Source of the DNA: Aliivibrio fischeri
Lineage (GTDB): Bacteria; Pseudomonadota; Gammaproteobacteria; Enterobacterales; Vibrionaceae
Length of the DNA stretch: 64,000 bases
Direction of reading: 5' to 3'
Assembly: GCF_009727955.1 (NCBI RefSeq)
Contig: NZ_WOBR01000004.1
Span: forward strand, 1,354,673 to 1,418,672
How positions within the stretch are numbered: the first letter of the stretch is position 1; each line of letters opens with the position of its first letter. The notes below the pieces were generated by a model. The model was given only the letters and a program-made list of their open reading frames with translations. It was not told the DNA's origin and made no database searches. Shown piece by piece: positions 1 to 8,192 of the stretch. The position numbers were made by a program, and so were the translations under genes.

Positions 1-846
1 AACAACACTATAAATGAATCGTTGTTCTAACAATTCAATATTATCCTTATTTTTCAAAGATAAAATTGAAAGTTCACCAGATATTGATTTAATATTTATT
101 GGTGTAAAGTTCAATATTTTACTTGGTATTCTCTTTCTTGTCCCTTCTAGGATAGAGGTAACTTCTTGATAAATTTCAGTATTAGAACTTACACTTGACG
201 CAATTATCTTATTATCATTAATAATAAAAACATCTTGACTGTTCGTTAGTTTTTTAAGTTTATTCAAAAATGAGATGTTGTTATTCAACATGACTGCATT
301 ATATATAAAAGCAACAATCCTACCTGAATCATTATTAACTATTGGTGTTTTTCTAATTAAGAAATCAGATTCCGATAAAGGTTCTTCCATCTTAATATAA
401 TACCAAGTGTTAATATTAAGATTCTTTTTGATGATAATTTTCAAACAGTTTTCATTTAGGCTTAAAAATGAACTATTTCCATCATCCCAGTACAACTTAT
501 TATTAACTTCTATAAATCTAAAATCTGGTGAATTATAAGGAGATTTAGCTTCAATATTAGAAAAATAAATATTTAATTTCTTTTTATAATCACTTTCCAC
601 ATACTGGTCATAGATAGCAAGACTCTCTGCATCCGTATCTTGTCGAATTTGAAGAATAGACAATCTATGTTCAAAGAAGTTATTAATTATGCCTGACGTT
701 TGCTGTAGATTTCGTTTAACTTCTTCATTAATCGTATTCACACTTAACTGATAGGTATGTATGGTTATACCTACTGTTAATATAGAGAATATAATAAAAA
801 TTGAGCGAAAAATAAGATCCGCTAACGAGGCTTTACCTTTATTCAT
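1..846 (-). CDS. luxQ: LuxQ, AI-2 sensor kinase/phosphatase, N-terminal part
   Basis: Partial gene: 282 codons are visible and the reading frame runs off the left edge. The visible part begins MNKGKASLADLIFRSIFIIF, a short cytoplasmic leader followed by a first membrane segment at about residues 10-30. After it comes a periplasmic sensor region containing a WDDGN motif and the phrase NTWYYI, which resemble the periplasmic domain of Vibrio LuxQ. Known for the family: LuxQ binds LuxP in the periplasm and signals AI-2 occupancy through a hybrid kinase to LuxU and LuxO. The kinase and receiver domains lie outside the window and were not seen. The start codon is two bases past the luxP stop, so the pair is almost certainly co-translated. 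Confidence is high because of luxP next door. Confidence 0.9.
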   Translation of the reverse strand, partial: MNKGKASLADLIFRSIFIIFSILTVGITIHTYQLSVNTINEEVKRNLQQTSGIINNFFEHRLSILQIRQDTDAESLAIYDQYVESDYKKKLNIYFSNIEAKSPYNSPDFRFIEVNNKLYWDDGNSSFLSLNENCLKIIIKKNLNINTWYYIKMEEPLSESDFLIRKTPIVNNDSGRIVAFIYNAVMLNNNISFLNKLKKLTNSQDVFIINDNKIIASSVSSNTEIYQEVTSILEGTRKRIPSKILNFTPINIKSISGELSILSLKNKDNIELLEQRFIYSVV

Positions 847-848
847 TA

Positions 849-1967
849 TTAGTGTTCTACACCAGAATAACGAAATGCACGCTGTTTCAGCATATTAAGT
901 GTTTCTTCAGTCGTATCAGATGTAACAAGTTCAAACTCTCCAGAGTAAACAGTAGCCACAGGTTTTTTCTCTAAATCTAGTTTGATAGCTTCTGCCATTG
1001 CTATACCTGTATCATCAGTCATACGCATAACAGTAACATCAAGATCTCCATCTTCTATGGCTTTTAACTCTAATGAACCGCCACCCCAACCATTAATGAT
1101 GGTATTAGTATTCTTACTTTCTTTAATAGCATCAATTGCACCTAAAGCAATATCTGTAGATGAAGAGTAAATAAAATCAATATCAGGATTATCTTTTAAT
1201 ATATCTTGTGTTGCAGCATAAGCGCTTTTTTCAGTCGCTTCAGTATAAAAAGAAGAGGTCAGTGTATATTTATTACTATCCATAGATTGAACAAATACAT
1301 CACCTCTTGCTGTACTCAAATAGCCATATGAATAATATAACATTCCATAATTAGCATGCTCTGGAAAACGATGTTGAAAATAGTTTGCTAATAATTTAGT
1401 ACCAATAACATGGTCAAATCCCACATAAAGCAATGGTTGACTACCATGCCATGCTTTTACTGGTGTTGTGATATTTTGCAAAATAATCTTTGTTTCTGGG
1501 TTCTGCAATACATGCTCAATAAATTTACGATGACGAGTGGTGTTAAGAGTAAAAATTAAATAATCTGATTTTTGCTCTATCGCTTTATGCAAAGAACGAC
1601 TTTGTTCTTTAAAATCAACATTTAGACGTGTTGAAACAGGAGTTAGTTCATATTGGATATTTAACGCTTTCAGACGTGATTCAAGAGCAACAATATTACG
1701 TTGCCAATAATCAGATGATTGCTCACCAGGGTAAACAAAAGATATTTTGATTGGTTTTGTTTGCTTAATAGATAGAGGTACGGGCTCACCTCTAACGGTT
1801 TCTTTTAGAGTATTGGTTAGTGCTTTCTCTTCAGGGTACAAATCAAGGTATTCATTATAACCCCAATAACCAACTAAAACAGGATCGGCTAAAGCCAACT
1901 TAGATGCACAAAAAAATGAAACAAGCGTCAAAAATAAGGAACTTAGTAACAATCTACCGTTACGCAT
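849..1967 (-). CDS. luxP: LuxP, periplasmic AI-2 binding protein
   Basis: Periplasmic receptor for autoinducer-2 that works with the membrane kinase LuxQ. The start chosen is the ATG at 1967, which overlaps the pgpA stop as TAATG; this gives 372 residues with a signal peptide ending in ALA-DP near residue 27. A longer frame begins 11 codons earlier but lies inside pgpA. The mature protein matches Vibrio LuxP closely from memory: YPGEQSSDYW near the ligand pocket, SDYLIFTLNTTRHRKF, ILQNITTPV, NGWGGGS, VMRMTDDTGIAMAEAIK and the C-terminal RAFRYS. Residues that contact AI-2 borate in the V. harveyi protein (Gln, Ser and Trp of the first motif and Trp of NGWGGGS) appear retained. It lies at the end of a thiL-pgpA-luxP-luxQ chain, which suggests expression from a housekeeping promoter. 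Confidence 0.95.
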   Translation of the reverse strand: MRNGRLLLSSLFLTLVSFFCASKLALADPVLVGYWGYNEYLDLYPEEKALTNTLKETVRGEPVPLSIKQTKPIKISFVYPGEQSSDYWQRNIVALESRLKALNIQYELTPVSTRLNVDFKEQSRSLHKAIEQKSDYLIFTLNTTRHRKFIEHVLQNPETKIILQNITTPVKAWHGSQPLLYVGFDHVIGTKLLANYFQHRFPEHANYGMLYYSYGYLSTARGDVFVQSMDSNKYTLTSSFYTEATEKSAYAATQDILKDNPDIDFIYSSSTDIALGAIDAIKESKNTNTIINGWGGGSLELKAIEDGDLDVTVMRMTDDTGIAMAEAIKLDLEKKPVATVYSGEFELVTSDTTEETLNMLKQRAFRYSGVEH

Positions 1968-2470
1968 TACAACCAACCAGAATACTTTCCAACTAGCCAA
2001 AGGCTAATTAGAGCCATAAATCCAGCAACAATATCATCAAGCATGATACCAAAGCCGCCATGAACTTTATTATCTAACCATCCAATTGGCCAAGGTTTTA
2101 CCATGTCAAAAAATCGAAACAAAATAAAACCAGTTAGTAACCATTTCCAATCAGTTACTTCTAAATTTAAATATGGAACAATACTCATAGTGATCCATAA
2201 GCCAACAAACTCATCCCAAACAATTGATCCATGATCATGAACCTTCATGTCAGCTGAAGTAATGTCGCAAATCTTAATACCAATAAGAGCAGAGGCAGCC
2301 ACAGCTATGACAAACAAAGCAAATGGCAACTGAGCAAGTAATAAATACAGTGGAATTGCGGCCAATGTACCCATTGTTCCAGGTATTATTGGAGAAAGGC
2401 CACTCCCAAACCCAGTAGCTAATAAATGCCACGGGTTTTTAAGACTAATTAAGGCTAGAGGATTTGTCAT
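1967..2470 (-). CDS. pgpA: Phosphatidylglycerophosphatase A
   Basis: Inner-membrane enzyme that removes phosphate from phosphatidylglycerophosphate to make phosphatidylglycerol. It has 167 residues, the usual length for PgpA. The N-terminal region carries the family signature FGSGLSPIIPGTMGTLAAIP, and a second conserved acidic stretch reads HDHGSIVWDEFVGLW. Several hydrophobic segments fit a polytopic membrane protein, and GGFGIMLDDIVAGF near residue 140 is also typical. The start overlaps the thiL stop by four bases (ATGA) and the stop shares one base with the luxP start (TAATG). It is therefore translationally linked on both sides. thiL-pgpA adjacency is common in gamma-proteobacteria; luxPQ downstream is not. 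Confidence 0.96.
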   Translation of the reverse strand: MTNPLALISLKNPWHLLATGFGSGLSPIIPGTMGTLAAIPLYLLLAQLPFALFVIAVAASALIGIKICDITSADMKVHDHGSIVWDEFVGLWITMSIVPYLNLEVTDWKWLLTGFILFRFFDMVKPWPIGWLDNKVHGGFGIMLDDIVAGFMALISLWLVGKYSGWL

Positions 2471-3465
2471 TTTTCTCTCCTAAAGTGGTCGTAACCTAAT
2501 AATTGCCAATCTAATAGTTTATTATTATCAAACAATTGTACACTATCTGGTAAACTGTTAAATGGCTTATCAATTATCTCACCAATTATACTAATTTTTT
2601 TATTTAAAATAGTAGCTATTTGTTTGATTGCTTTACTATTTTTTTTAGGTGCCGTAAAACAAAGTTCATATTCTTCACCACTAGTTAATGCAAGTTTCTG
2701 ACATTTTTCTTTATCTTGGCGATAATACGTAACAAGTTCACTTGAAATAGGTAAGTTATTAACATTAAGTTCAGCACTCACATTTGATTGCTTTAATATA
2801 TGACCTAAATCTGAAATAACACCATCAGAAATATCTAATGCTGCGTGACATAGATGACGAATATCTTGCGCAAGCTCAACTTGTGGTGTTGAATAATAAT
2901 GACGTTTTTCTAACTCTTTTTCTAACTCACCCTTCGCATTTTTTTGTGAATTTAAAATCACTTCAAGACCTGCGGCACTATCTCCTAAATTTCCAGTAAC
3001 ATAGATATCATCACCTATTTGTGCAGCACTTCGAGTTAACGCCGCTCCTTTAGGTATAATTCCTTGTACCGTAATCGTAATACTTAAAGGCCCTTTTGTT
3101 GTATCTCCACCAATGAGCTCAACTTGGTATTGTTTAGCTAAATCAAAGAATCCTTTACAAAACCCTTCTAGCCACTTTTCATCAGGTTGAGGTAAGGTTA
3201 ATGCTAAAGACACCCAAGTTGGTTTTGCTCCCATAGCAGCTAAATCACTCAAATTAGATGCCAGTGCTTTATGACCAACACTTACCGGGTCTGCATCAAC
3301 CAAAAAATGCGTTCCAGCGGCTAAAGTATCTGTGGTTATGGCTACTTGATAGCCCTCAGGTACTGTTACTAATGCGCAATCATCCCCAATGCCTAAATCA
3401 ACATCATCACGCGAAACATTTTCTTGAACAAAAAATCGATCGATTAAATTAAATTCACTGCACAT
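2467..3465 (-). CDS. thiL: Thiamine-monophosphate kinase
   Basis: ATP-dependent phosphorylation of thiamine monophosphate to thiamine pyrophosphate, the last step of the pathway. The 332-residue protein has the PurM/ThiL fold signature: GIGDDCALV near residue 26, TTDTLAAGTHF, HKALASNLSDLAAMGA, GGDTTKGPL, and DISDGVISDLGHIL in the second half. The glycine-rich GDD and GGDTT motifs bind ATP-Mg. The start at 3465 is the only ATG that keeps the FNLIDRFF leader; the upstream ribosome binding site is weak. It follows a hairpin terminator after nusB, so some reads are probably from a promoter in the 85 bp gap or from readthrough. It begins the thiL-pgpA-luxPQ group. Confidence 0.96.
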   Translation of the reverse strand: MCSEFNLIDRFFVQENVSRDDVDLGIGDDCALVTVPEGYQVAITTDTLAAGTHFLVDADPVSVGHKALASNLSDLAAMGAKPTWVSLALTLPQPDEKWLEGFCKGFFDLAKQYQVELIGGDTTKGPLSITITVQGIIPKGAALTRSAAQIGDDIYVTGNLGDSAAGLEVILNSQKNAKGELEKELEKRHYYSTPQVELAQDIRHLCHAALDISDGVISDLGHILKQSNVSAELNVNNLPISSELVTYYRQDKEKCQKLALTSGEEYELCFTAPKKNSKAIKQIATILNKKISIIGEIIDKPFNSLPDSVQLFDNNKLLDWQLLGYDHFRREK

Positions 3466-3490
3466 ATTCGATTAATACTGTTTTTTAGTT

Positions 3491-3520
3491 ATAAAAAAGG
3501 CCAGCAACGAGGCTGACCTT
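3491..3520 (-). terminator. Rho-independent terminator after nusB
   Basis: On the minus strand, arms AAGGTCAGC and GCTGGCCTT (one G-U pair) are followed by a run of six T. It sits between nusB and thiL and would separate the riboflavin operon from the thiL-pgpA-luxPQ group, at least partly. Confidence 0.8.
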
Positions 3521-3549
3521 TACGATTTAATTAGTATGCTACGACCAAC

Positions 3550-4017
3550 TTATTTTTTACGTAAAGTTGGAGCCGCTTTATCTAATACACCATTTACAAA
3601 CTTGTGGCTATCTTCTGCTGCGAATACTTTTGCAAGTTCAATCGCTTCATTGATAACAACTTTGTATGGTACATCATCACGATTCATCATCTCATAAATA
3701 GACATACGTAGTAACGCAAGTTCCATTTGGTCAAGATCTTGAAGCGGACGAGATAAGTATGGGCGCATTTTCCCATCTAATTTCATATGATTTAGAGCTA
3801 CGCCTGAGAAAAGATCGCGGAAATACGCTACATCTGTCTCTGGAGTTTGTAGCTTAGGCTCATTTGCATGATGCTCTTCTTCATCATATTTTTCAGCAGT
3901 TAAAAACTGCTCTTCGATATCTGCAACATTTTCTTTGCTTAGTTGCCATGAATAGATTGCTTGAAGAGCAAATTGACGTGCATTACGACGTGCGGCTGGT
4001 TTCACACTAACCCCCAT
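3550..4017 (-). CDS. nusB: Transcription antitermination factor NusB
   Basis: RNA-binding protein that joins NusE (S10) on boxA RNA and supports antitermination of rRNA operons. It has 155 residues, the usual size. Family motifs are the start region [16 protein letters not shown], the middle [16 protein letters not shown], and the C-terminal [30 protein letters not shown] (given here in pieces: [11 protein letters not shown] and [12 protein letters not shown]). Its start shares one base with the ribH stop (TAATG), the classic ribH-nusB coupling. The middle has an acidic, histidine-containing insert ([11 protein letters not shown]), common in vibrios. A hairpin terminator follows it. Confidence 0.97.
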   Translation of the reverse strand: MGVSVKPAARRNARQFALQAIYSWQLSKENVADIEEQFLTAEKYDEEEHHANEPKLQTPETDVAYFRDLFSGVALNHMKLDGKMRPYLSRPLQDLDQMELALLRMSIYEMMNRDDVPYKVVINEAIELAKVFAAEDSHKFVNGVLDKAAPTLRKK

Positions 4018-4487
4018 TAGGATTCGATTTGAGACAGAACATTAATCATTTCGAGTGCGCTTAGTGCAGCCTCTGCCCCTTTATTACCAGCCTTGGTACC
4101 GGCGCGCTCGATTGCTTGATCGATAGTATCAACAGTCAAAACACCAAATGCTACTGGAATGCTATATTCCAGAGATACTTGTGCTAGACCTTTATTACAT
4201 TCACTACATACATAGTCAAAATGTGGTGTGCCACCACGGATAACAGAACCCAATGAAACGATAGCATCATACTTTGCTGTTTTAGCTACTCGTTGAGCAA
4301 CTAACGGTAATTCTACGGCACCTGGGCAGCGAACAACGGTGATGTTTTCTTCAGATACTTGACCAAAACGCTTTAGAGTGTCGATAGCACCTGAAAGTAG
4401 ACTTTCATTAATAAAGCTATTAAAGCGAGAAATAACAATTGCAATTTTCGCATTAGGAGCAGCAACGCCGCCTTCGATTACGTTCAT
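4017..4487 (-). CDS. ribH: 6,7-dimethyl-8-ribityllumazine synthase
   Basis: Condenses 5-amino-6-ribitylaminouracil with 3,4-dihydroxy-2-butanone 4-phosphate to form lumazine, the penultimate riboflavin step. It has 156 residues from the ATG at 4487, which has the ribosome binding site AGGAAGG just ahead; the open frame extends upstream, but without a better site. Motifs are [49 protein letters not shown] ([16 protein letters not shown] here) with the catalytic histidine, and [11 protein letters not shown]. The 153 bp gap upstream contains a dyad TCACA-gctt-TGTGA at 4572-4585 and a GC hairpin just after ribBX. Confidence 0.97.
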
Positions 4488-4603
4488 GAGCCTTCCTGTA
4501 TCTGTTTTATTCCAATTAAACTGGTTTCTATTTATCAACTACGCATTCATAGTGAGAATCGCCGGATTCTATCACAGCTTTGTGACAAATATCTAATTAT
4601 TTA

Positions 4604-4626
4604 GGCCCTACTCATCGAATAGGGCC
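4604..4626 (-). other. Hairpin between ribBX and ribH, no T-run
   Basis: Perfect 7 bp arms GGCCCTA and TAGGGCC with a 9-base loop sit 15 bases past the ribBX stop. No T-tract follows on the minus strand, so it is more likely an RNA processing or stabilising element, or a weak attenuator, than a full terminator. Inference only. Confidence 0.4.
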
Positions 4627-4640
4627 ATATATTTTTACTT

Positions 4641-5750
4641 TTATTTCGTTACGTATTCAACAACGTTCAAACCAAAGCCAGATAAGGCATGATAACGTTT
4701 CGATGTTGATGAAAGTAAGCGCATGTCTGAAATACCAATATCAGCTAAGATTTGAGAGCCGACACCCACACGGCGAGAAGTACCTTGTTTCTTCGCCATG
4801 GTTGGTGCTTCACCACTGTCTTGACGTTCAAGAACTTTCACTTTATGTACGATACTATCTGTTGATTCTTCATTACCAAGAATCACTAATACGCCACCTT
4901 CATTGGCAATACGTTGCATTGCCGTTGGCAGTGTCCAGCTGCGTTCTGCACAACGATCTGAATGCAAAATATCAGTGAACGTATCTTGTAAATGAACACG
5001 TACTAACGGTGCTTCACTTGATGTATTTTCTTTCTTCAATGCATAGTGAAGCTGATTATCAATCGTATCGCGGTACGTAACTAAATCAAACTCACCAAAT
5101 TCAGTAGGTAATTTACACTCAGCTACACGTTCAATTGTGGTTTCATTGTTATTTCGGTATTCAATTAAATCAGCAATCGTACCTAATTTAATGCCATGTT
5201 TTTCAGCAAAAATTTCCAAATCAGGGCGACGAGCCATTGTTCCATCATCATTTAAGATTTCAACAATCACGCCCGCAGGCTCATAACCAGCTAAACGAGC
5301 TAGATCACAACCCGCCTCTGTATGACCCGCACGAGTTAATACGCCACCTTCTTGCGCTGCAAGTGGGAATATATGACCCGGTTGAACTAAATCTGCAGCA
5401 ACGGCATTTTTAGCTACTGCCGCTTCGACTGTACGTGAACGGTCTGCTGCTGAAATACCAGTTGTTACGCCTTCTGCCGCTTCAATTGATACCGTAAAGT
5501 TCGTTGTAAATTGTGCATTATTGTCTTGCACCATAGGAGGTAGACCTAGTTTTTCACAACGATCTTTTGTCATCGTTAAACAGATTAAACCACGTCCATG
5601 AGTTGCCATAAAGTTAATGGCTTCAGGAGTGATTTTCTCAGCGGCAATAATTAAATCACCTTCATTCTCACGATCTTCGTCATCCATAAGAATAACCATC
5701 TTACCTAAACGAATATCTTCAATAATGTCTTTTGCTGAGCTAATTGCCAT
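4641..5750 (-). CDS. ribBX: RibBX: DHBP synthase fused to degenerate GTP cyclohydrolase II-like domain
   Basis: The N-terminal half (about residues 1-205) is 3,4-dihydroxy-2-butanone 4-phosphate synthase: [56 protein letters not shown]. The C-terminal half (about 210-369) has the GTP cyclohydrolase II fold start EFDLVTYRD and [15 protein letters not shown]. It lacks the CDCG zinc motif (SDRCAERSW instead) and the HRQEGRNIGL active segment ([10 protein letters not shown] here). Similar fusions in gamma-proteobacteria, named RibBX, lack cyclohydrolase activity, so a separate RibA is expected elsewhere in the genome. It is often annotated ribBA; I think that name is misleading here. It lies between ribE and ribH in the operon. 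Confidence 0.93.
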   Translation of the reverse strand: MAISSAKDIIEDIRLGKMVILMDDEDRENEGDLIIAAEKITPEAINFMATHGRGLICLTMTKDRCEKLGLPPMVQDNNAQFTTNFTVSIEAAEGVTTGISAADRSRTVEAAVAKNAVAADLVQPGHIFPLAAQEGGVLTRAGHTEAGCDLARLAGYEPAGVIVEILNDDGTMARRPDLEIFAEKHGIKLGTIADLIEYRNNNETTIERVAECKLPTEFGEFDLVTYRDTIDNQLHYALKKENTSSEAPLVRVHLQDTFTDILHSDRCAERSWTLPTAMQRIANEGGVLVILGNEESTDSIVHKVKVLERQDSGEAPTMAKKQGTSRRVGVGSQILADIGISDMRLLSSTSKRYHALSGFGLNVVEYVTK

Positions 5751-5790
5751 GTGAAATACCTTTTATATTAATTAGGTTAAGTGGTGAGGC

Positions 5791-6447
5791 TTAATTTAAG
5801 AAGCCTGATTTTGCCAAAAGATCCATCGTAACAGAAGACTCTGGTTGCTCTTCTTTCTGTCCGATCACAAGTCTTTCTAAATATCGAGCGATCACATCAA
5901 CTTCTAAGTTAACTTTTTGCCCAACAGAAAAATTATCCATCGTTGTCTCTGCTGCCGTGTGCGGAACAATGGTCAATTTAAATGCATTTTTTCGAATATC
6001 ATTAACCGTTAAGCTAATGCCATCCACAGTAATAGAGCCTTTTTCTACAACATACTTAGCGAGTGTTTGAGGTAATTGTATCCAAAACTCAATTGCACGG
6101 CCGGTTTGGTGACGTTCAATTATTTCACCTACGGCATCGACGTGGCCAGAAACAATGTGCCCACCAAATCGGGTTGTTGGCAGCATCGCTTTTTCAAGAT
6201 TTACTTTATCGCCAGCTTTATAATTAACAAAACCGGTACGCTTTAATGTTTCTAAAGATAAATCAGCAGTGTAAGTTTGCTCTGTCATCGCAACAACCGT
6301 TAAGCAAACACCATTAGTTGCGATACTATCTCCAAGCTTTACATCACTCATATCTAGCTGTCCAACATTAACCGTTACGCTAATATCTTCACCTTTTGGT
6401 GTAATCGCTTGCAGTGTACCTACTGACTCAATAATTCCTGTAAACAT
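5791..6447 (-). CDS. ribE: Riboflavin synthase alpha subunit
   Basis: Dismutation of two lumazine molecules gives riboflavin. The 218 residues hold two lumazine-binding repeats. The first starts MFTGIIESVGTL and carries LGDSIATNGVCLTV; the second carries FGGHIVSGHVDAVG and KGSITVDGISLTVNDI. Length and motif order are standard. The gene starts three bases after the ribD stop and ends 40 bp before ribBX, so it is part of the same transcript. In E. coli naming it would be ribC. Confidence 0.96.
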   Translation of the reverse strand: MFTGIIESVGTLQAITPKGEDISVTVNVGQLDMSDVKLGDSIATNGVCLTVVAMTEQTYTADLSLETLKRTGFVNYKAGDKVNLEKAMLPTTRFGGHIVSGHVDAVGEIIERHQTGRAIEFWIQLPQTLAKYVVEKGSITVDGISLTVNDIRKNAFKLTIVPHTAAETTMDNFSVGQKVNLEVDVIARYLERLVIGQKEEQPESSVTMDLLAKSGFLN

Positions 6448-6450
6448 GGG

Positions 6451-7572
6451 TTACCTTGCTATTGTTGCGGTAATTCGAATATCTTTACCGACCATACGAA
6501 TATCTTTTATATCCAAGTCAATTGTCTCAGACATCGTTTCCAATCCAATTAAGTTAATGATGCTACGGCCATCAGCCCCCATCAATTTTGGAGCAAGATA
6601 AATAATCAATTCATCAACTAAATTTTCTTTAATCATACTTGCAGCTAATGTAGCACCAGCCTCAACCCAAATATGGTTTACATTAAAATCACGAGAAATT
6701 TTATTTACTACTTCTTTAAGATCCAATTGACCATCATCAGAAAGCCTACATTGTAGATGCTTTTCTTTAGCTACGATTGAGTGTGTTTCTTGAGGTGAGA
6801 TAGTGGCGATTTCACCAGAGGCTTGAAACAGTTTTAAATCCGATGTTAATGCATGCTGACGATCTAAAATAAAACGCATTGGCTGTCGAATAGTTGTTTC
6901 TTGATAATTTTTTTGAATTGAGAGAGGAAGATCGCTCCAACGCACATTTAATGAGGCGTTATCATCAATCACGGTTTTCGCTGTTGAGAGTATTGCACCA
7001 GATTGTGCACGATAACGTTGAACATCTTGTCTTGCTTCTTTTGAAGTGATCCATTGACTCACTCCATTTTTTAATGCGGTTTTACCATCAAGACTCGCGG
7101 CCATCTTTAACTGTACAAATGGCTTTCCGGTTTCCATTCGAGTTAAAAAATGAGGGTTTAAGGCTCTAGCATCAGCTTCAAGCAGACCTGATGCCGTTTC
7201 TATCCCAGCGTCATTTAACATAGTAAGACCGCGACCTGCTACCTGTGGGTTTGGATCAACCATAGCGCAAATGACTTTCTTTACACCGGCCTTAATAAGC
7301 CCTTCAGCACAAGGGGGGGTTCGTCCGTAATGAGAACAAGGTTCTAGAGTAACGTAAGCCGTTGCTCCTTGAGCTTTGATTCCAGCTTGTCTTAAAGCAT
7401 GAACTTCAGCATGAGGCTCACCCGCTTTTAAGTGCGCCCCTTCCCCAACAATCTTCCCATCTTTAACCAATACACATCCCACATTAGGGTTGGGTGCTGT
7501 GGTATAAATGCCTTGCTTAGCTAATAAAATAGCTTTTTGCATCATCAGATGATCTTGGGTAGTAAATGTCAT
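6451..7572 (-). CDS. ribD: Bifunctional riboflavin deaminase/reductase RibD
   Basis: Deaminates 2,5-diamino-6-ribosylamino-pyrimidinone phosphate and then reduces the sugar with NADPH. The N-terminal deaminase (about 1-145) has the zinc motifs PHAEVHAL and TLEPCSHYGRTPPCAEGLI. The C-terminal reductase (about 150-373) starts PFVQLKMAASLDGKTA and contains ARQDVQRYRAQSGAIL and IWVEAGATLAASMI. The length of 373 is usual. It starts one base after the nrdR stop. nrdR-ribD order is widely conserved. Confidence 0.97.
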   Translation of the reverse strand: MTFTTQDHLMMQKAILLAKQGIYTTAPNPNVGCVLVKDGKIVGEGAHLKAGEPHAEVHALRQAGIKAQGATAYVTLEPCSHYGRTPPCAEGLIKAGVKKVICAMVDPNPQVAGRGLTMLNDAGIETASGLLEADARALNPHFLTRMETGKPFVQLKMAASLDGKTALKNGVSQWITSKEARQDVQRYRAQSGAILSTAKTVIDDNASLNVRWSDLPLSIQKNYQETTIRQPMRFILDRQHALTSDLKLFQASGEIATISPQETHSIVAKEKHLQCRLSDDGQLDLKEVVNKISRDFNVNHIWVEAGATLAASMIKENLVDELIIYLAPKLMGADGRSIINLIGLETMSETIDLDIKDIRMVGKDIRITATIAR

Positions 7573-7573
7573 G

Positions 7574-8023
7574 TTATTTCTCTAATTTTGCAATTTCTTC
7601 ACCGAACTCTTTAATATCTTCAAAGCTTCGGTAAACAGAGGCAAAACGAATATAAGCCACTTTATCGAGCTCTTTTAATTGGTCCATAACAAGGTTGCCA
7701 ATCATATCTGATGGAACTTCACGTTCACCAGTAGCACGAAGCTGTGATTTTATCGTATTTAATGCGAGTTCAACTAAGTCAGCGCTAACTGGTCTTTTTT
7801 CCAATGAACGATATAGGCCACCGGATAATTTATCTTCATCAAAAGGTTCACGGTTACCATTTGATTTAATCACTTTTGGCATCACTAATTCAGCGGATTC
7901 AAATGTAGTGAATCGCTCACTGCATGCTAAACACTGACGACGACGACGAACCTGATGCCCATCAGACACAAGTCGAGAGTCAATAACCTTAGTATCTGTT
8001 GCGCTACAAAATGGACAATGCAT
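7574..8023 (-). CDS. nrdR: Transcriptional repressor NrdR
   Basis: Zinc-ribbon and ATP-cone repressor of ribonucleotide reductase genes. It has 149 residues from the ATG at 8023, preceded by GGAGG at good spacing; an upstream in-frame ATG would add eight residues and is rejected. The zinc ribbon is [17 protein letters not shown] with [17 protein letters not shown]. The ATP cone follows with [21 protein letters not shown] in pieces ([10 protein letters not shown]) and the C-terminal [16 protein letters not shown]. It is the first gene of the riboflavin operon. The promoter should lie in the 170 bp shared with the divergent chemoreceptor gene. Confidence 0.97.
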   Translation of the reverse strand: MHCPFCSATDTKVIDSRLVSDGHQVRRRRQCLACSERFTTFESAELVMPKVIKSNGNREPFDEDKLSGGLYRSLEKRPVSADLVELALNTIKSQLRATGEREVPSDMIGNLVMDQLKELDKVAYIRFASVYRSFEDIKEFGEEIAKLEK

Positions 8024-8192
8024 TACTTGCCTCCTAATTTTTTTCAATTAGTGTACAAGAAAAGCAGATGCCTGCCTATGTCCCTTCATTAAGTTCCTGT
8101 TTAAACCAAAAGAAAAACCCAGTTTTAATTATTAAAGTATCAATTAATGCAACCGATAAATGTATATACCCACATTAATTAAAAGGTTAACT

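Noticed and set aside
4488..4640. FMN riboswitch ahead of ribH
   Set aside because: No FMN aptamer core (no AGGG...GGGG/CCCC junction set) could be found; only a simple hairpin.
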